Shown one piece after another: positions 55,301 to 64,000 of a stretch of 64,000 bases of DNA (position 1 is the stretch's first letter; every line of letters begins with the position of its first letter). Under the pieces are notes generated by a model. It saw nothing but the letters and a program-made list of their open reading frames with translations, had not been told where the DNA came from and did not search any database. The stretch covers positions 1 to 64,000 of the forward strand of contig BDIU01000184.1 of the NCBI GenBank assembly GCA_002118135.1. The letters are read 5' to 3'. Made by a program: the position numbers and the translations under genes. Source of the stretch: Trebouxia sp. TZW2008 (taxonomy: Eukaryota > Chlorophyta > Trebouxiophyceae > Trebouxiales > Trebouxiaceae).

Positions 55301-57287
55301 GAAAGTCATAATGAGACTCTGAAGGTGGCAGAGCTATATCGAGAATCGTGTAGTTCTGTGACGCCTGTTCCATCACCAGTGAAACCAATGCCAGCATCAG
55401 GATTCATACAGTCGTCATCCTGCAAGAAGACAGTGAAAGTGGTGGTGACATCCAAAGAGGTGGCAGAGTCAAAATGTGAGCTCTGTTCCTGGAATGCCTG
55501 TTTCAGCTTGCAGGCTTGTACACCAGAGTTCAGAGTCAAATTGAGAGCTGTCTGTCCCTAGGATGCCTGTTCCTGCATCAATGAAACCAATGCCAGCATC
55601 ATGAGCCATACAGTGGTCATCCTGTAAGATAAAGAGATTTGCAATCTTTGTTTGGTCAACAGTATTGTCAATCAGGAGTTTGTATGTAATTTAGAATGTA
55701 AGCGCATTGTCGTTGAAGGGATAATGCATGCTGACAGCAGGTGTATCTCAGAGCAAGGGCAACTTAATGTCATGACAATTTCTTTGGCAACCAGCGCACG
55801 TTTTTCAAAGGAAACATGCTGTATATGGCTTTAATCAGCATGTGCAACCCAGTGCAGACAGTATACAGTAAACTCTCTTTGTAACGACTGCTTTGGTTAC
55901 TAAAAATTTTGTCCTTACATCGAATTGTCCTTACTCAGAGGCACCACTGCAGTCAGAATGCAGTGACTGGTTACCAATGGCGCTGTCCTTACATCGAGAT
56001 TGTCCTTACATCGAGTGTCCTTACAACAAGAGTGCACTGTACAGGGAGTCTAGTGTATGTGGCCTGACTAAGCATGTGCAATGTTCTGGCTCTTACATTG
56101 GGACCCTTCACATGAGGAGGCGCTATTCCAGTGGAAATGAGGATGCGCCACATCCAATTGCTGGGATTGCTATAATAATGCCCAGTGCGCCTGCGAATTA
56201 AGGATCAATATTTTGATTCTGTGATGAGCTGAATGCAGTTGTGCTTGATGGCATATGTACAACTGTCAATTGTAAAGTGACCATGGCAACCTTGATGTGT
56301 AAGGACTGAATGAGGTAAGGCTTACTAGCATCAAGAGCACAGCGATTTCACGGTACAGGATCACTCATATAAAGAGATTCTTGTTATAGGCATAATGCAG
56401 ATTGAAGTACATTATTGCATTCCAACTGCAGCGGTACTTCTGAACAATGACAGTTTGATGCGACAACATCAATGCAGTTTGTATAAAAAGTCGCTGCACT
56501 TTCCTCAGAAGGATGTCAGGGCATGCTGTCAGCGCAGGCAAGCAGTCAAAGGTCATGGTTTATATGCAGCATCTTGTCTACTGTGCAGTTTGGTGCGCAC
56601 AATCAAAAGCAACCTAGGTCATATCAACGACAGGGTGCAAGCAGCAATGTTTTCTACAGCTTGCGCAGGAGCATTGATCCTTCCCGACACATGAAGTTGT
56701 GCAAAATGAGCTACGAGTTTCTTGTTACTCATGCTTCTCACTTGAGTGCATGAAGTCAATCTACATTGTGATTACTAAAGATTGCAGAAAGAGGCATTGA
56801 CAGAACCTGAGTGTCTGCTCACCAGGCATGATCGCTTGGGTTGTGTCCAACAATAATCAACCTCAGTGGCTGGTCGCCTAGCTTCTCTGGGACACCTGGT
56901 GCATCCTGCAGGGATGGAAGCTGATCTGCTTTGCTGTTGCGCTTCCGCTTTGCTGATTTTGAGGCACATGAAGATACTGGGCTGACAGATTGTTGGGTTG
57001 AAGCTGTAGCTGTGTTTGTGCTGTGGTCTTGTGGGCTGGCCTGTGCATGGTGTCGAGTTGTGGCATGCTGCCCTGGTGTTGACTGATCAGTTGTGAGTGA
57101 AGCTTCAGACTTGTCTGCAGGCTGTGTATTGCCTGGAGATCCTTTGTCAGCTGCAAAAGGTCGTGACTGTGATCGAGATTTATTGCTCCCAAACTGAAAA
57201 GCCTGCAGAGGACAGTGCAATCGTTGTCGCCGAGCATGCTTGACTAGGCAGCACAACCACCACCCTCACTTCAAAGGGATTGGTCAT
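52379..57287 (-). CDS. TDG/Mug-type mismatch uracil-DNA glycosylase
   Basis: Base-excision repair glycosylase expected to remove uracil or thymine from G mispairs. Exons 57270-57287, 56823-57202, 56097-56190, 54718-54884, 54005-54146 and 52379-52579 close in phase to 333 residues. The first exon has only six codons (MTNPFE). Residues 7-115 are a low-complexity basic Ser/Gln/Thr-rich tail with SAKRKRNSK, a likely nuclear signal. The catalytic domain begins LRLIIVGHNPSDHAW (GxNP motif with the catalytic Asn), then TGHYYSNPSNWMWRIL, DAGIGFTDVGSGIPGTDSSQ, CKCGNCGAPALVAFSGKRQW, RFDIGPQSMRPEGWPLP and the second motif VWVMTSTSGASPMTTEA. CxCGNCG resembles a small Cys cluster. The fifth intron begins GCAAGC (GC-AG), required by the RPEGWPLP reading. 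Exons 4, 5 and 6 each sit in tandem arrays of decayed copies. Confidence 0.92.
52500..53335 (-). repeat. Six-copy array of glycosylase exon 6 start
   Basis: The acceptor-plus-exon start (CAGGGTTGGCCATTGCCAAG on the minus strand, then the VMTSTSGAS region) recurs at about 52660-52750, 52835-52900, 52980-53045, 53105-53185 and 53260-53330, upstream of the real exon ending at 52579. Translations include VMTSTSVASSETSYGMI and VIPSTSRASSKT. Spacing is about 130-170 bp. Confidence 0.85.
53520..54004 (-). repeat. Decayed copies of glycosylase exon 5 end
   Basis: The exon end encoding NKKVPRFDIGPQSMRPE recurs at about 53515-53610, 53670-53740 and 53830-53905 with increasing damage (for example KKVPRFDIG retained in the second). 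The flanking intron words CATGCCTGCTGCAGCATAA repeat with it. Spacing is about 155 bp. Confidence 0.8.
54925..55624 (-). repeat. Five decayed copies of glycosylase exon 4
   Basis: Acceptor CTTGCAGGATGACGA plus the DAGIGFTDVG region starts at 55624, 55422, 55288, 55158 and 55020, and finally at the functional 54884. Translations are GIGFIDAGTGILGTDSSQFD, GIGFTGDGTGVTE, GIGFTDGGSGIPGTE, GVSFTDVGTGIT and GIVFTHDGTGVTE. Each unit is about 135 bp and keeps an intact acceptor; the oldest is farthest from the functional exon. Confidence 0.9.
55866..56039. mobile_element. MITE, well preserved copy in glycosylase intron 3
   Basis: Flanked by TA on both sides. Left end CAGTAAACTCTCTTTGTAAC; right end, reverse complemented, CAGTGCACTCTTGTTGTAAG, so terminal inverted repeats of about 20 bp. 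Length 174 bp, no coding capacity. Internal TGTCCTTACATCGA words repeat. TA duplication and CAGT ends suit a Tc1/mariner-pogo type element; this class call is inference. Confidence 0.82.
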
Positions 57288-58165
57288 GCCGGCGGACTGA
57301 CCGTGCCTGAAGATAGCCGCAAAACTGTGCCAAGCCTGAGCTGCTGCGCGTGATACTGTGGCGATGGCTTGGAGTGGCGCAACCTGCAAAGATCAGCCTC
57401 GATGCGCACATCTGGCCTTTCCTACGCTGGCATTTTGCAAAATAACGCCACAGCGTGTCAAGCACAAGTCTGCAACATGAGTAGACACAACGGGTGTCAA
57501 TGTCGAGGCTCAAGAGCTGCTGAGCGCTTCTGACTTTGCGACAAGTCAGTGCAATATGCAATATGCAGCATGCAACATGCTGATTTGGGTAAACCCCCCC
57601 CCCCACCCCCCCCATCCGGGCAGGGTCGAGTTCAGGCTCACGGTTCACCTTTGGAATAATGCATGACCAGCTGCAAGTTTCAACGTGCACCCCGACAACG
57701 AGAATGCTGCTCACGAGACGGTCCTGGTACATATCAAGCGTTCTTCCTGTATCGAGACCCAGTGGACGTCAGGTTGTTGTTGAGACATGCCCGTGACATG
57801 CATGTTTGCAACCATTATTTTGTTAGAAACTCACTGCCACTATAATGCTTGACGAGTCGCATTTTTAATGTCTGCTCGTAGCAAATGAGACACACTTTCC
57901 CAAACTGGGATACTGACGAGCTTGATTTATTTGACGACCTACAGTGTGTATACATATCATCTGCAATCAGAAACAACTGTAGGTCATTGAAGCATATACA
58001 ATGAAACTCTGTGCTGCATATTTATACAATCGAGTCAATCTGAGCTACTGAAACCAGGACCTGGAGTTGAACTTGCAGGTCTTCTCACAACTGGCAAAAC
58101 CGGTTTTGGGCAACACACACCTAGCACATGCGCTGGATTGTGTAGTTGTTACTGTTGTTGTGACT
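57288..58165. other. Glycosylase upstream region and SOUL 3' region
   Basis: Contains the promoter of the glycosylase gene and the 3' end of SOUL, both on the minus strand. A nearly pure C tract lies at 57592-57612. No exon recognised. Confidence 0.5.
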
Positions 58166-61100
58166 TCACAGCTGTACTGATAGCATGACCTCGTTCTTCC
58201 GTATGCTGAGTGAATTGATTGGGCCGTACTGTGCAAGCCTGAACATGCCTGCCCTTTCTGCCAATCCCAAGTTGATTCCATCTGCATTCAGCAGATCACT
58301 TCAATGAGCAATTCTACATCTGGTCAAAAGCAGTGTACTCACAAAACCAGATACAGTGACTTCTTGCTGCATTTAAAACCAAGAGATTTGTGACTACATC
58401 AAGTTGTCGCCACTCAAAAGTACCATTGCAGTCAGATTGCAGTGCCTGGTTCCCACTTGCAGTGTTGTTACAATGAGAATGCTGATACGACAAGAGAACA
58501 CTATATCTTGCAGCAGCTTGCATGTACCTGATGCCAGGGCTTTTGAGAGCTGTTGGCATTGCTGCTCTGTGATTGACTGTGTGGCCTGTCCTTGAAAAGA
58601 CCGCACCGCAACTACCTGCACCAGAAATGCATACTCACCTTGACACAAAGTACAGTAAACTCTCGTTGTAAGGACACTCAATGTAAGACAATCTTGATGT
58701 AAGGACCACGCCATTGGTAAGCAATCACTGCATTCTGACTGCAGTGGTCACTCTGAGTAAGGACAATTTGATGTAAGGACAAATTTGATGGTAACCAAGG
58801 CGATTGTTACAAAGAGAGTTTACCGTAGGCGCTAGCATGGTTGTAGAATTACGTGCAGGCTATGACAGCTGAATGCTGGGTGAGCGGGCGCATCAACAGT
58901 GTGAAGCAGCAGAGCAGCATCATGATCAAGCAATGTTGCGCATATGCACTGGATGTGTGAGCTGAATCAACAGCAGCAGAAATGACAGCTGTCAAGCAGC
59001 ACAGCAGCAGTGCCCTGATGCACATTGCTGCTCAGGTGCAGTACTTGTGTGAGCTGAATGAAATAGCAGACAGAGAATTAAAACTTTTGACGGAAAGCTC
59101 ATTTTGCATGAAAACGAATGCAGAAGGACCAACTCTTTTTCTGACAATCAGAAATGCTTGAGGGAGTGGACATCGGCGACCCCTACTTTAAGACTCACAA
59201 AGAACGAAAACAAGAACATGCTTAGTTTGCTTCAAAACCAAAGCAGCAAGACTGAAGTCTCAAGCGAGACTAGTGTTACAGGAGACTGACCTCGCCACCC
59301 CCTACTTCAAGACTGACCCATGTGTCCAACGGTAAAGGTGGATGTTGCAGCGGCTGAGGCTTTGGTAGCTGCACAAGCATTTTCACGTTAATGTTACCTC
59401 CAGCAAAAACACAACAGAAGGCAAGGACAACTGCCAAAAAGTTTGCTACAGTATCTTCTTTTTCAAGGACACTCAACGTAAAGACATTCTTGATGTAGGG
59501 ACAATGCAATTGGTACCCAATCACTGCATTCTGATTGCACTGGCACCTCTTAGTGAGGACAATTAGATACAAGGACAATTTCCCTGGGAACCAGAGCAGT
59601 TGTCATAAAGAGAAGTCACTGTATGTGTTGTGGTAATCAGTCTGATGCGCCATTCGTGACTGTCTTGCAGATGGCATCCTGATATGGCATGCCATGTGAT
59701 GTAATGTCGCATTGCATGCATGCAATGTTCACTTTGATACATCATACATGACGGCCTTGCAGATGGCACCCTGACATGACATGTGATGCAATGTCACACT
59801 GTATGCATGCAATCTTCACTTTGATTTATCATGCATGACTGCCTTGCAGAATGCGCCCTTGACTTGCCGTGACCACACATGGCCATGTCAAGTTGCATCA
59901 GCAAGCTTTTGAGTGAACATCAGCATGCTTTTGGCTTGATGTTCAAGACAGACACTGACTGATGAGTGTGTGTTCATGTGGATAACAAACGTGGATGACG
60001 AAGCATATGTACACACCTTACTGGCTGGTGGATTTCCTTTCTTGGAGCCAACATACAATTGCATGGTCTTCAAGCCCTGCGTGAACATTGTGCATTCATT
60101 CCAACATATGTACATGCTCAATGCAAGGCAGGCATTCATTCAAACACACGTATATGCTCAATGCAAGCCATGCATTTATTCAGACAATTGTACATGCAAA
60201 CTGCAAGTTGTGTATTCATCCAAACACATGTTCCAGCCAGCAGTTGCACATGCTTGTCATAGGGGTGTGCTGTGGTCACCCTCACTTATGACAGCATGCT
60301 TACAGAACGATGTCATCAGCCCAAGTTTCAATAAAATGCTCACAACTGCTGGCTCATAGCGCATCACAACTGGCTGAGTCAGGTTCACTACAGCAATTGC
60401 AGATGATTGTCACACAATGAAGTGGGGTGGCCTCAACTTTGAGGGGGGGAAGCGGGGGAGGGGCTGGGGTTGGGGTGGATGCTCACAGTTGCTGGCTCAT
60501 AGCGCGTCACGATTGGCTGAGTCAGATTCACTCTAGCAACTATAGATGATGGTCAAACAACTTTGATGTGGGCAGCCTCAGTATTGAGGGGCCGGGGGGT
60601 GGTGGTGGGGTGGATGCTCACAGTTGCTGGCTCATAGCGCATCACGATTGGCTGAGTCAGGTGCATTCCAGCAATTGCAGATGATTGTCACACGGATTTC
60701 ATGTGGGCAGCCTCAGTTTTGAGGGGAGGGGGAGGGGGTGGGTGTGGGGGGGTCAGGGTGGATGCTCTCAGCTCATACCGGCTCACAGCTGGCTGAGTCA
60801 GGTGCATTCCAGCAATGGCAGATAATTGTCACACAAGTTTGATGTGGGCAGTCTCAACTTTGAGGGGAAGGGGAGGGGGGGGGGGAGTGGGGGGTAGGGT
60901 AGATGCTCATAGTCGCTGGCTCATAGCGCATCACAATTGGCTGAGTCAAGTTCCGCTCAGCACTTGCACATAATGGTCACACAATCTTGATGTGGGCAGC
61001 CTGAATTTTGAGGGCAGGGAGGAGGGGGGTGAGGTTGTGCGTGTTGGATGCTCACAGTTGCTGGCTCATAGCGCATCACGATTGGCTGAGTTAGGTTCAT

Positions 61101-61846
61101 TTGAGCAGCCTCAGAGTTGCGGCCTTCCATATAGGACCCTAAGGCGAGGTACCCTTCGTCGCGTCGCTCGTAAGGGGTGGTCACAAATGTGTACACATCG
61201 TATATGCGTAAGTCATAATCTTCTGTGCTTGTCAATAGCCTGCATGCCCAATTTGCTTGTGGTCAGAAGGCCTAATAGCGTCAGTCACAATCCTTTGTGC
61301 TTTACATTAGCCTGCATGCTTAATTCGCTTGTAATCAGGAGGCCTATATGCAAAGTCATAGCCTTCTGTGCTTTATATTAGCCTGCATGCTAAATATGCT
61401 TGTAGTCAGAAGCTGTATGCAACAGTCATAATCTTCTATGATTTTGTAACAGCCTGCAGGCTCAATCTGCTGGTCTTGAGAGGCCAGCAATGTGCATGTA
61501 GAGTGGTGCGAGATGCCCTGGCAACAAGCAACATATTGACCTGCTGGCACTGGGGAGTGTCATACTTGTAAGGAGGAAACTCGACCAAGTCTTCGTCTAT
61601 TCGAGGTTTATTGCTCCCCTTGAATGCTTTTTTGAGACCTCTCAGGAGGCCTCCTGAAGCTTTGCAAATCACTGTCCGGCTTGATATCCGAGATCGATGG
61701 CATGTCCAGGTTGAGACCGATTGCAGCTCCTGCTGGCTTCGAACGGTCGGCTGTGCAGTGCTCAAGACTGTACTTTGAGGCTTGAAACTGCTTCCGCGGA
61801 TGCGAGGCTGGATCACAGTGACCGGCGTGAGGGTTCCGGCATGCAT
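58166..61846 (-). CDS. SOUL haem-binding family protein, plastid-type leader
   Basis: Six exons, 61551-61846, 61056-61239, 60022-60076, 59306-59397, 58528-58615 and 58166-58281, close in phase to 276 residues. The first about 70 residues (MHAGTLTPVTVIQPRIRGSS onward) are rich in Ser, Thr, Arg and Gln and poor in acids, like a chloroplast transit peptide. The SOUL domain follows: LVEFPPYKYDTPQ, STEDYDLRIYDVYTFVTT, GYLALGSYMEGRNSEA, LTQPIVMRYEPAT, KTMQLYVGSK, PPLPLDTWVSLE, VVAVRSFQGQAT, and the C-terminal signature FRLAQYGPINSLSIRKNEVM. The usual PV..T...P set is modified (QPIVMRYEP). Related algal proteins occur in plastids and eyespots. Three successive introns each carry a MITE, and intron 2 holds a G-rich repeat array. 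Divergent from the gene at 62086. Confidence 0.92.
58348..58505. mobile_element. MITE copy in SOUL intron 5
   Basis: Left end CAGTGACTTCTTGCTGC, right end AAGAGAACACTATA, with the family core (AAGTACCATTGCAGTCAGAT, TGCAGTGCCTGGTTCCCA) between. TA flanks are visible. More diverged than the next copy. Confidence 0.7.
58653..58825. mobile_element. MITE, best preserved copy, SOUL intron 4
   Basis: 173 bp between TA dinucleotides. Left end CAGTAAACTCTCGTTGTAAG; right end reverse complemented CGGTAAACTCTCTTTGTAAC, 17 matches in 19 aligned bases. The interior consists of TGTAAGGAC-type words and a GCATTCTGACTGCAGTGG core. No open frame. Confidence 0.88.
59449..59621. mobile_element. MITE copy in SOUL intron 3
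   Basis: 173 bp between TA dinucleotides; ends CAGTATCTTCTTTTTCAAGG and (reverse complemented) CAGTGACTTCTCTTTATGAC. The core TGCATTCTGATTGCACTGGC matches the other members. Confidence 0.8.
59640..59850. repeat. About 105-bp tandem repeat in SOUL intron 3
   Basis: Three partial units share GACTGTCTTGCAGATGGCA, GATGTAATGTCGCA, TGCATGCAATGTTCACTTTG and TATCATGCATGAC. Spacing between the CTTGCAGA words is about 88-105 bp. Confidence 0.75.
60349..61095 (-). repeat. Six-copy G-rich array containing the SOUL exon 2 end
   Basis: GCTGGCTCATAGCGCATCAC (the exon end LTQPIVMRYEPAT plus donor on the minus strand) begins at about 60349, 60490, 60624, 60769, 60914 and 61058; units are 134-150 bp. Only the highest copy joins the full exon 61056-61239. 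Each unit also carries an intron segment with runs of five to nine G on the + strand. Confidence 0.88.
61255..61460 (-). repeat. Decayed copies of SOUL exon 2 start
   Basis: The acceptor GCATGCAG, then GGCTATTGACAAGCACAGAA on the minus strand, recurs at about 61295-61320, 61360-61390 and 61420-61460, upstream of the functional exon start at 61239. Spacing is about 65-70 bp. Confidence 0.78.
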
Positions 61847-62085
61847 GCCCGTTCAAGCTTACGCAAAACAGCTCAACTTGTCAAGTTTTCAGCACGCATG
61901 ACCGACCACCTAGCGGCAACTCGCTTCATTGCTAGCTGCCGATTGGATCTGTCGTGAAGACACAGACGCCTGGGAACGATTTGTCTCGGATTTGCTGGGC
62001 AGTTTTGTCAAAACTGGTGTGCAACTGCAAGACGTCGAAACGGTGCGCTAAGCGTTACAAGTCGGGAGAGCCGCGATAACTTGCG
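61847..62085. promoter_or_regulatory. Shared SOUL / 62086-gene divergent promoter
   Basis: 239 bp between opposite start codons, with CpG-rich patches (ACGTCGAAACGGTGCGC, GAGAGCCGCGATAAC). No TATA element assigned. Bidirectional promoter inferred from geometry. Confidence 0.5.
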
Positions 62086-63377
62086 ATGTCAACAAATGAG
62101 TTTGCTCAAGGGGCAGACGCAGGTAATGTGAAGAAGTGCATAAGCTTGAGCGCTTGCTGAACGTCGCTCACGCCCTTGTTGGCATGCATAGAAAGCAACG
62201 CTGCTTCTTCTACCGGCGAAAGTCTGGGTATCGGAGCCACAACCAACAGCAACCAGCCAAGAGTATCAACCGGTCCCGTGCAGAGCGCAAAGTCAGGCCT
62301 AAATCCACTCTCAAGCTTGCAGCTTTCTCTGCCTGGGTGCTGAGCCAGGTCACTTGTGTATGACATGACAAGGTGCCTTTTGCATTCACATCTGGCATGC
62401 AGATTGTATGTGACCAATCCAATAGGATCCACAGCAAAAAGTCATCCAGACGGCAGAGATGATCTTACATCCGAGGGCAATGCAGACACAAGTGCACTTG
62501 CGAGTGCATCTGGCTCAGACATAACAGCATCCACAGACTATGGGTCCAAGAAAAGTGCAAATGGCGCAAATGATGTAAGTCTTCAACCGTCTTGTGGTGG
62601 TTATCTGGATGTCATGTCATAAGTTACCTAAAAAATGATGCAGACACAGTCATTGCCACTGTGTGGCACATGCAATCAGCCTTGTTGACTGGCCCAAGCA
62701 TGTGAACTACGCTTCTTCTTCTGTGTCACGAAGGACTCGGCAACAGAGTCTTTGATAGACAGCATCATCACAGCAAGCTGCTGCAGCCTGTTGCAAAATC
62801 ACGTTGCATTTGTGACCCCAGGGTGATGTATCTGCGCATGTCGGGTTGCATTGTGGATCCCGATGTGGTATCTTTCAGAACAGCCACATGCTGGTTCACC
62901 AACCAAATCATATGTTGTTTGCTCTGTTGTTACTGCATGTCATGGATCACGGAGACCACAATGTTGCATACCCACATGTCATACATGCTCAGACACCTCT
63001 TCTTTCTTGCCCAGCAGTACAAAATCATGTCTGCTGTTTCCTCACCGCCAGTGCTACCTCAACTCATCCGTCACGAGGAATTGAACAGCAGCAATATTCT
63101 TTGCAATTTCCAGCACACGTGCTAGGTGTGTAGCACAAGTCCTGTCAGAATTTCACCACATTACTTGCAAATGGTAGCTTGTCACAAGGGCTTTGGCTTG
63201 TGGTATTGGAGACTCAACAATTACTTTGGCATCAGACCATCTGTGACATAACACGCATCTAAGCTGCTGCAAATGCCACACAAGACTTGTACAGAACATA
63301 GCGTGCTCAGCCGCTCTGATGCTGCTTGCAGGGTTTGCAGGGTGGTTTGCATCGGCCAGACTTGCTGAGCAAAGGAG
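62086..63377 (+). CDS. Unrecognised gene, Ser/Thr-rich N-terminus, continues past window
   Basis: Exons 62086-62122, 62192-62336, 62403-62574 and 63332-63377 join in phase. The product starts MSTNEFAQGADAESNAASST, continues GVGAT-like and NSNQPRV stretches, LSSLQLSLPGLYVTNPIG and SALASASGSDITASTDYG, then GLQGGLHRPDLLSKGG. The protein is low-complexity, rich in Ser, Ala, Thr, Gly and Asn, with no membrane segment so far. The end of the fourth exon is followed directly by a MITE-like sequence. Later exons lie beyond the window or are unrecognised, so no family can be given. Confidence 0.65.
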
Positions 63378-63379
63378 GT

Positions 63380-63545
63380 ATACTATCTTCTTCCATGACA
63401 GCTGTGTTGATTACCAAAAATGCCGTCCTGGTACCAAATGGATTTTACTCAGCATGCAGTGATTGGTTCCCAGTTGCCTTTGTCCTCCACCTGCATGAAT
63501 GGATGTCTTCATATTGGGCATGAGTACAAGGACAAATTGCTGTAA
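63380..63545. mobile_element. Degenerate MITE copy next to a 5' splice site
   Basis: Starts at the TA of the donor GTATAC with CTATCTTCTTCC, then GTGTTGATTACCAAAAATGC, GATTTTACTCAGCATGCAGT and GACAAATTGCTGTA, in family order. The right terminus is eroded. Confidence 0.5.
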
Positions 63546-64000
63546 TCACACCTGCTTTATGCATTCATGCAGGTTTATGCATGCCTGCACAATTCAGCAC
63601 ATGCTTTTGCTGTCTGCCAAGCGATGGTCATGCATACACATCTTCTGCAGCTTTCAATTTGGCATTCCATGTGTGAGATGATGACACGCTGGTCTGACAG
63701 CACTCTTTTGTTATCATCAGGCTGTGAATGCATGCTAGTCCATTGGACATTGATTTGCACATCTTCCTCAACATTGTGTGATAAATGGTGCTCCAAATGT
63801 GCACTCCAAGTCATGTGTTTATAGCAGATTCCATTCTCGGGATGTACAAAACGCCACAATGAGTGCTGTGTCATCTTGAGCACAACCCAGTAGGGTTGCG
63901 ACTCAAAGGTCACTTGGGCATGAGAGTATCTGCAACACCCTTCACACCTAAGCTGATGCACATGCTGCACAGTTCTGCACAGAGTATAGGCATCACAATG

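Noticed and set aside
57592..57612. C tract as a telomere or origin signal
   Set aside because: It is a short homopolymer-like tract in an intergenic region, with no telomeric repeat unit.

Overview
The window is nuclear DNA of a green-lineage eukaryote, most likely a chlorophyte alga; I cannot name the species. All confident genes are split by GT-AG introns with a strong TGCAG acceptor, and splicing in silico restores proteins of green-plant type: CDC27/HOBBIT, the RRC1/SR140 splicing factor, a plant-size QCR8, a BPM-like MATH-BTB protein, a SOUL protein with a plastid-type leader and a TDG/Mug-type glycosylase. No bacterial operon, rRNA, tRNA or CRISPR array is seen.

Layout. 1520-1943 (+): small unrecognised gene, possibly the 5' end of the next. 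2736-15600 (+): class 3 lipase with a multi-pass membrane N-terminus. 16898-24475 (-): CDC27/APC3. 25128-36138 (+): U2SURP/SR140. 36939-37307 (-): QCR8. 38581-44776 (-): MATH-BTB. 45018-47160 (+): putative unrecognised gene. 47310-48402 (+): dienelactone hydrolase. 48603-52378: gene-poor, bounded by a 37-bp inverted repeat pair. 52379-57287 (-): TDG-like DNA glycosylase. 58166-61846 (-): SOUL haem-binding protein. 62086 to beyond 63377 (+): unrecognised Ser/Thr-rich N-terminus. CDC27/U2SURP, MATH-BTB/unknown and SOUL/unknown are head-to-head pairs sharing short intergenic promoters. For CDC27, U2SURP, QCR8, MATH-BTB, DLH, TDG and SOUL the exon phases close exactly from start to stop.

The dominant structural signal is not a gene. 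Most introns carry decayed tandem copies of the edge of a neighbouring exon, splice site included: six copies of a glycosylase exon, six of a SOUL exon end, six of a CDC27 exon end, six of a lipase membrane segment, and many others. Intron growth by tandem duplication across exon-intron borders, followed by decay, explains most of the non-coding DNA here. A TA-flanked MITE family of about 175 bp (eight copies recognised) is a second layer, and two of its copies abut 5' splice sites. The genes share no single pathway; they are housekeeping functions (cell-cycle ubiquitin ligase, spliceosome, respiration, DNA repair, plastid haem binding, lipid hydrolysis).
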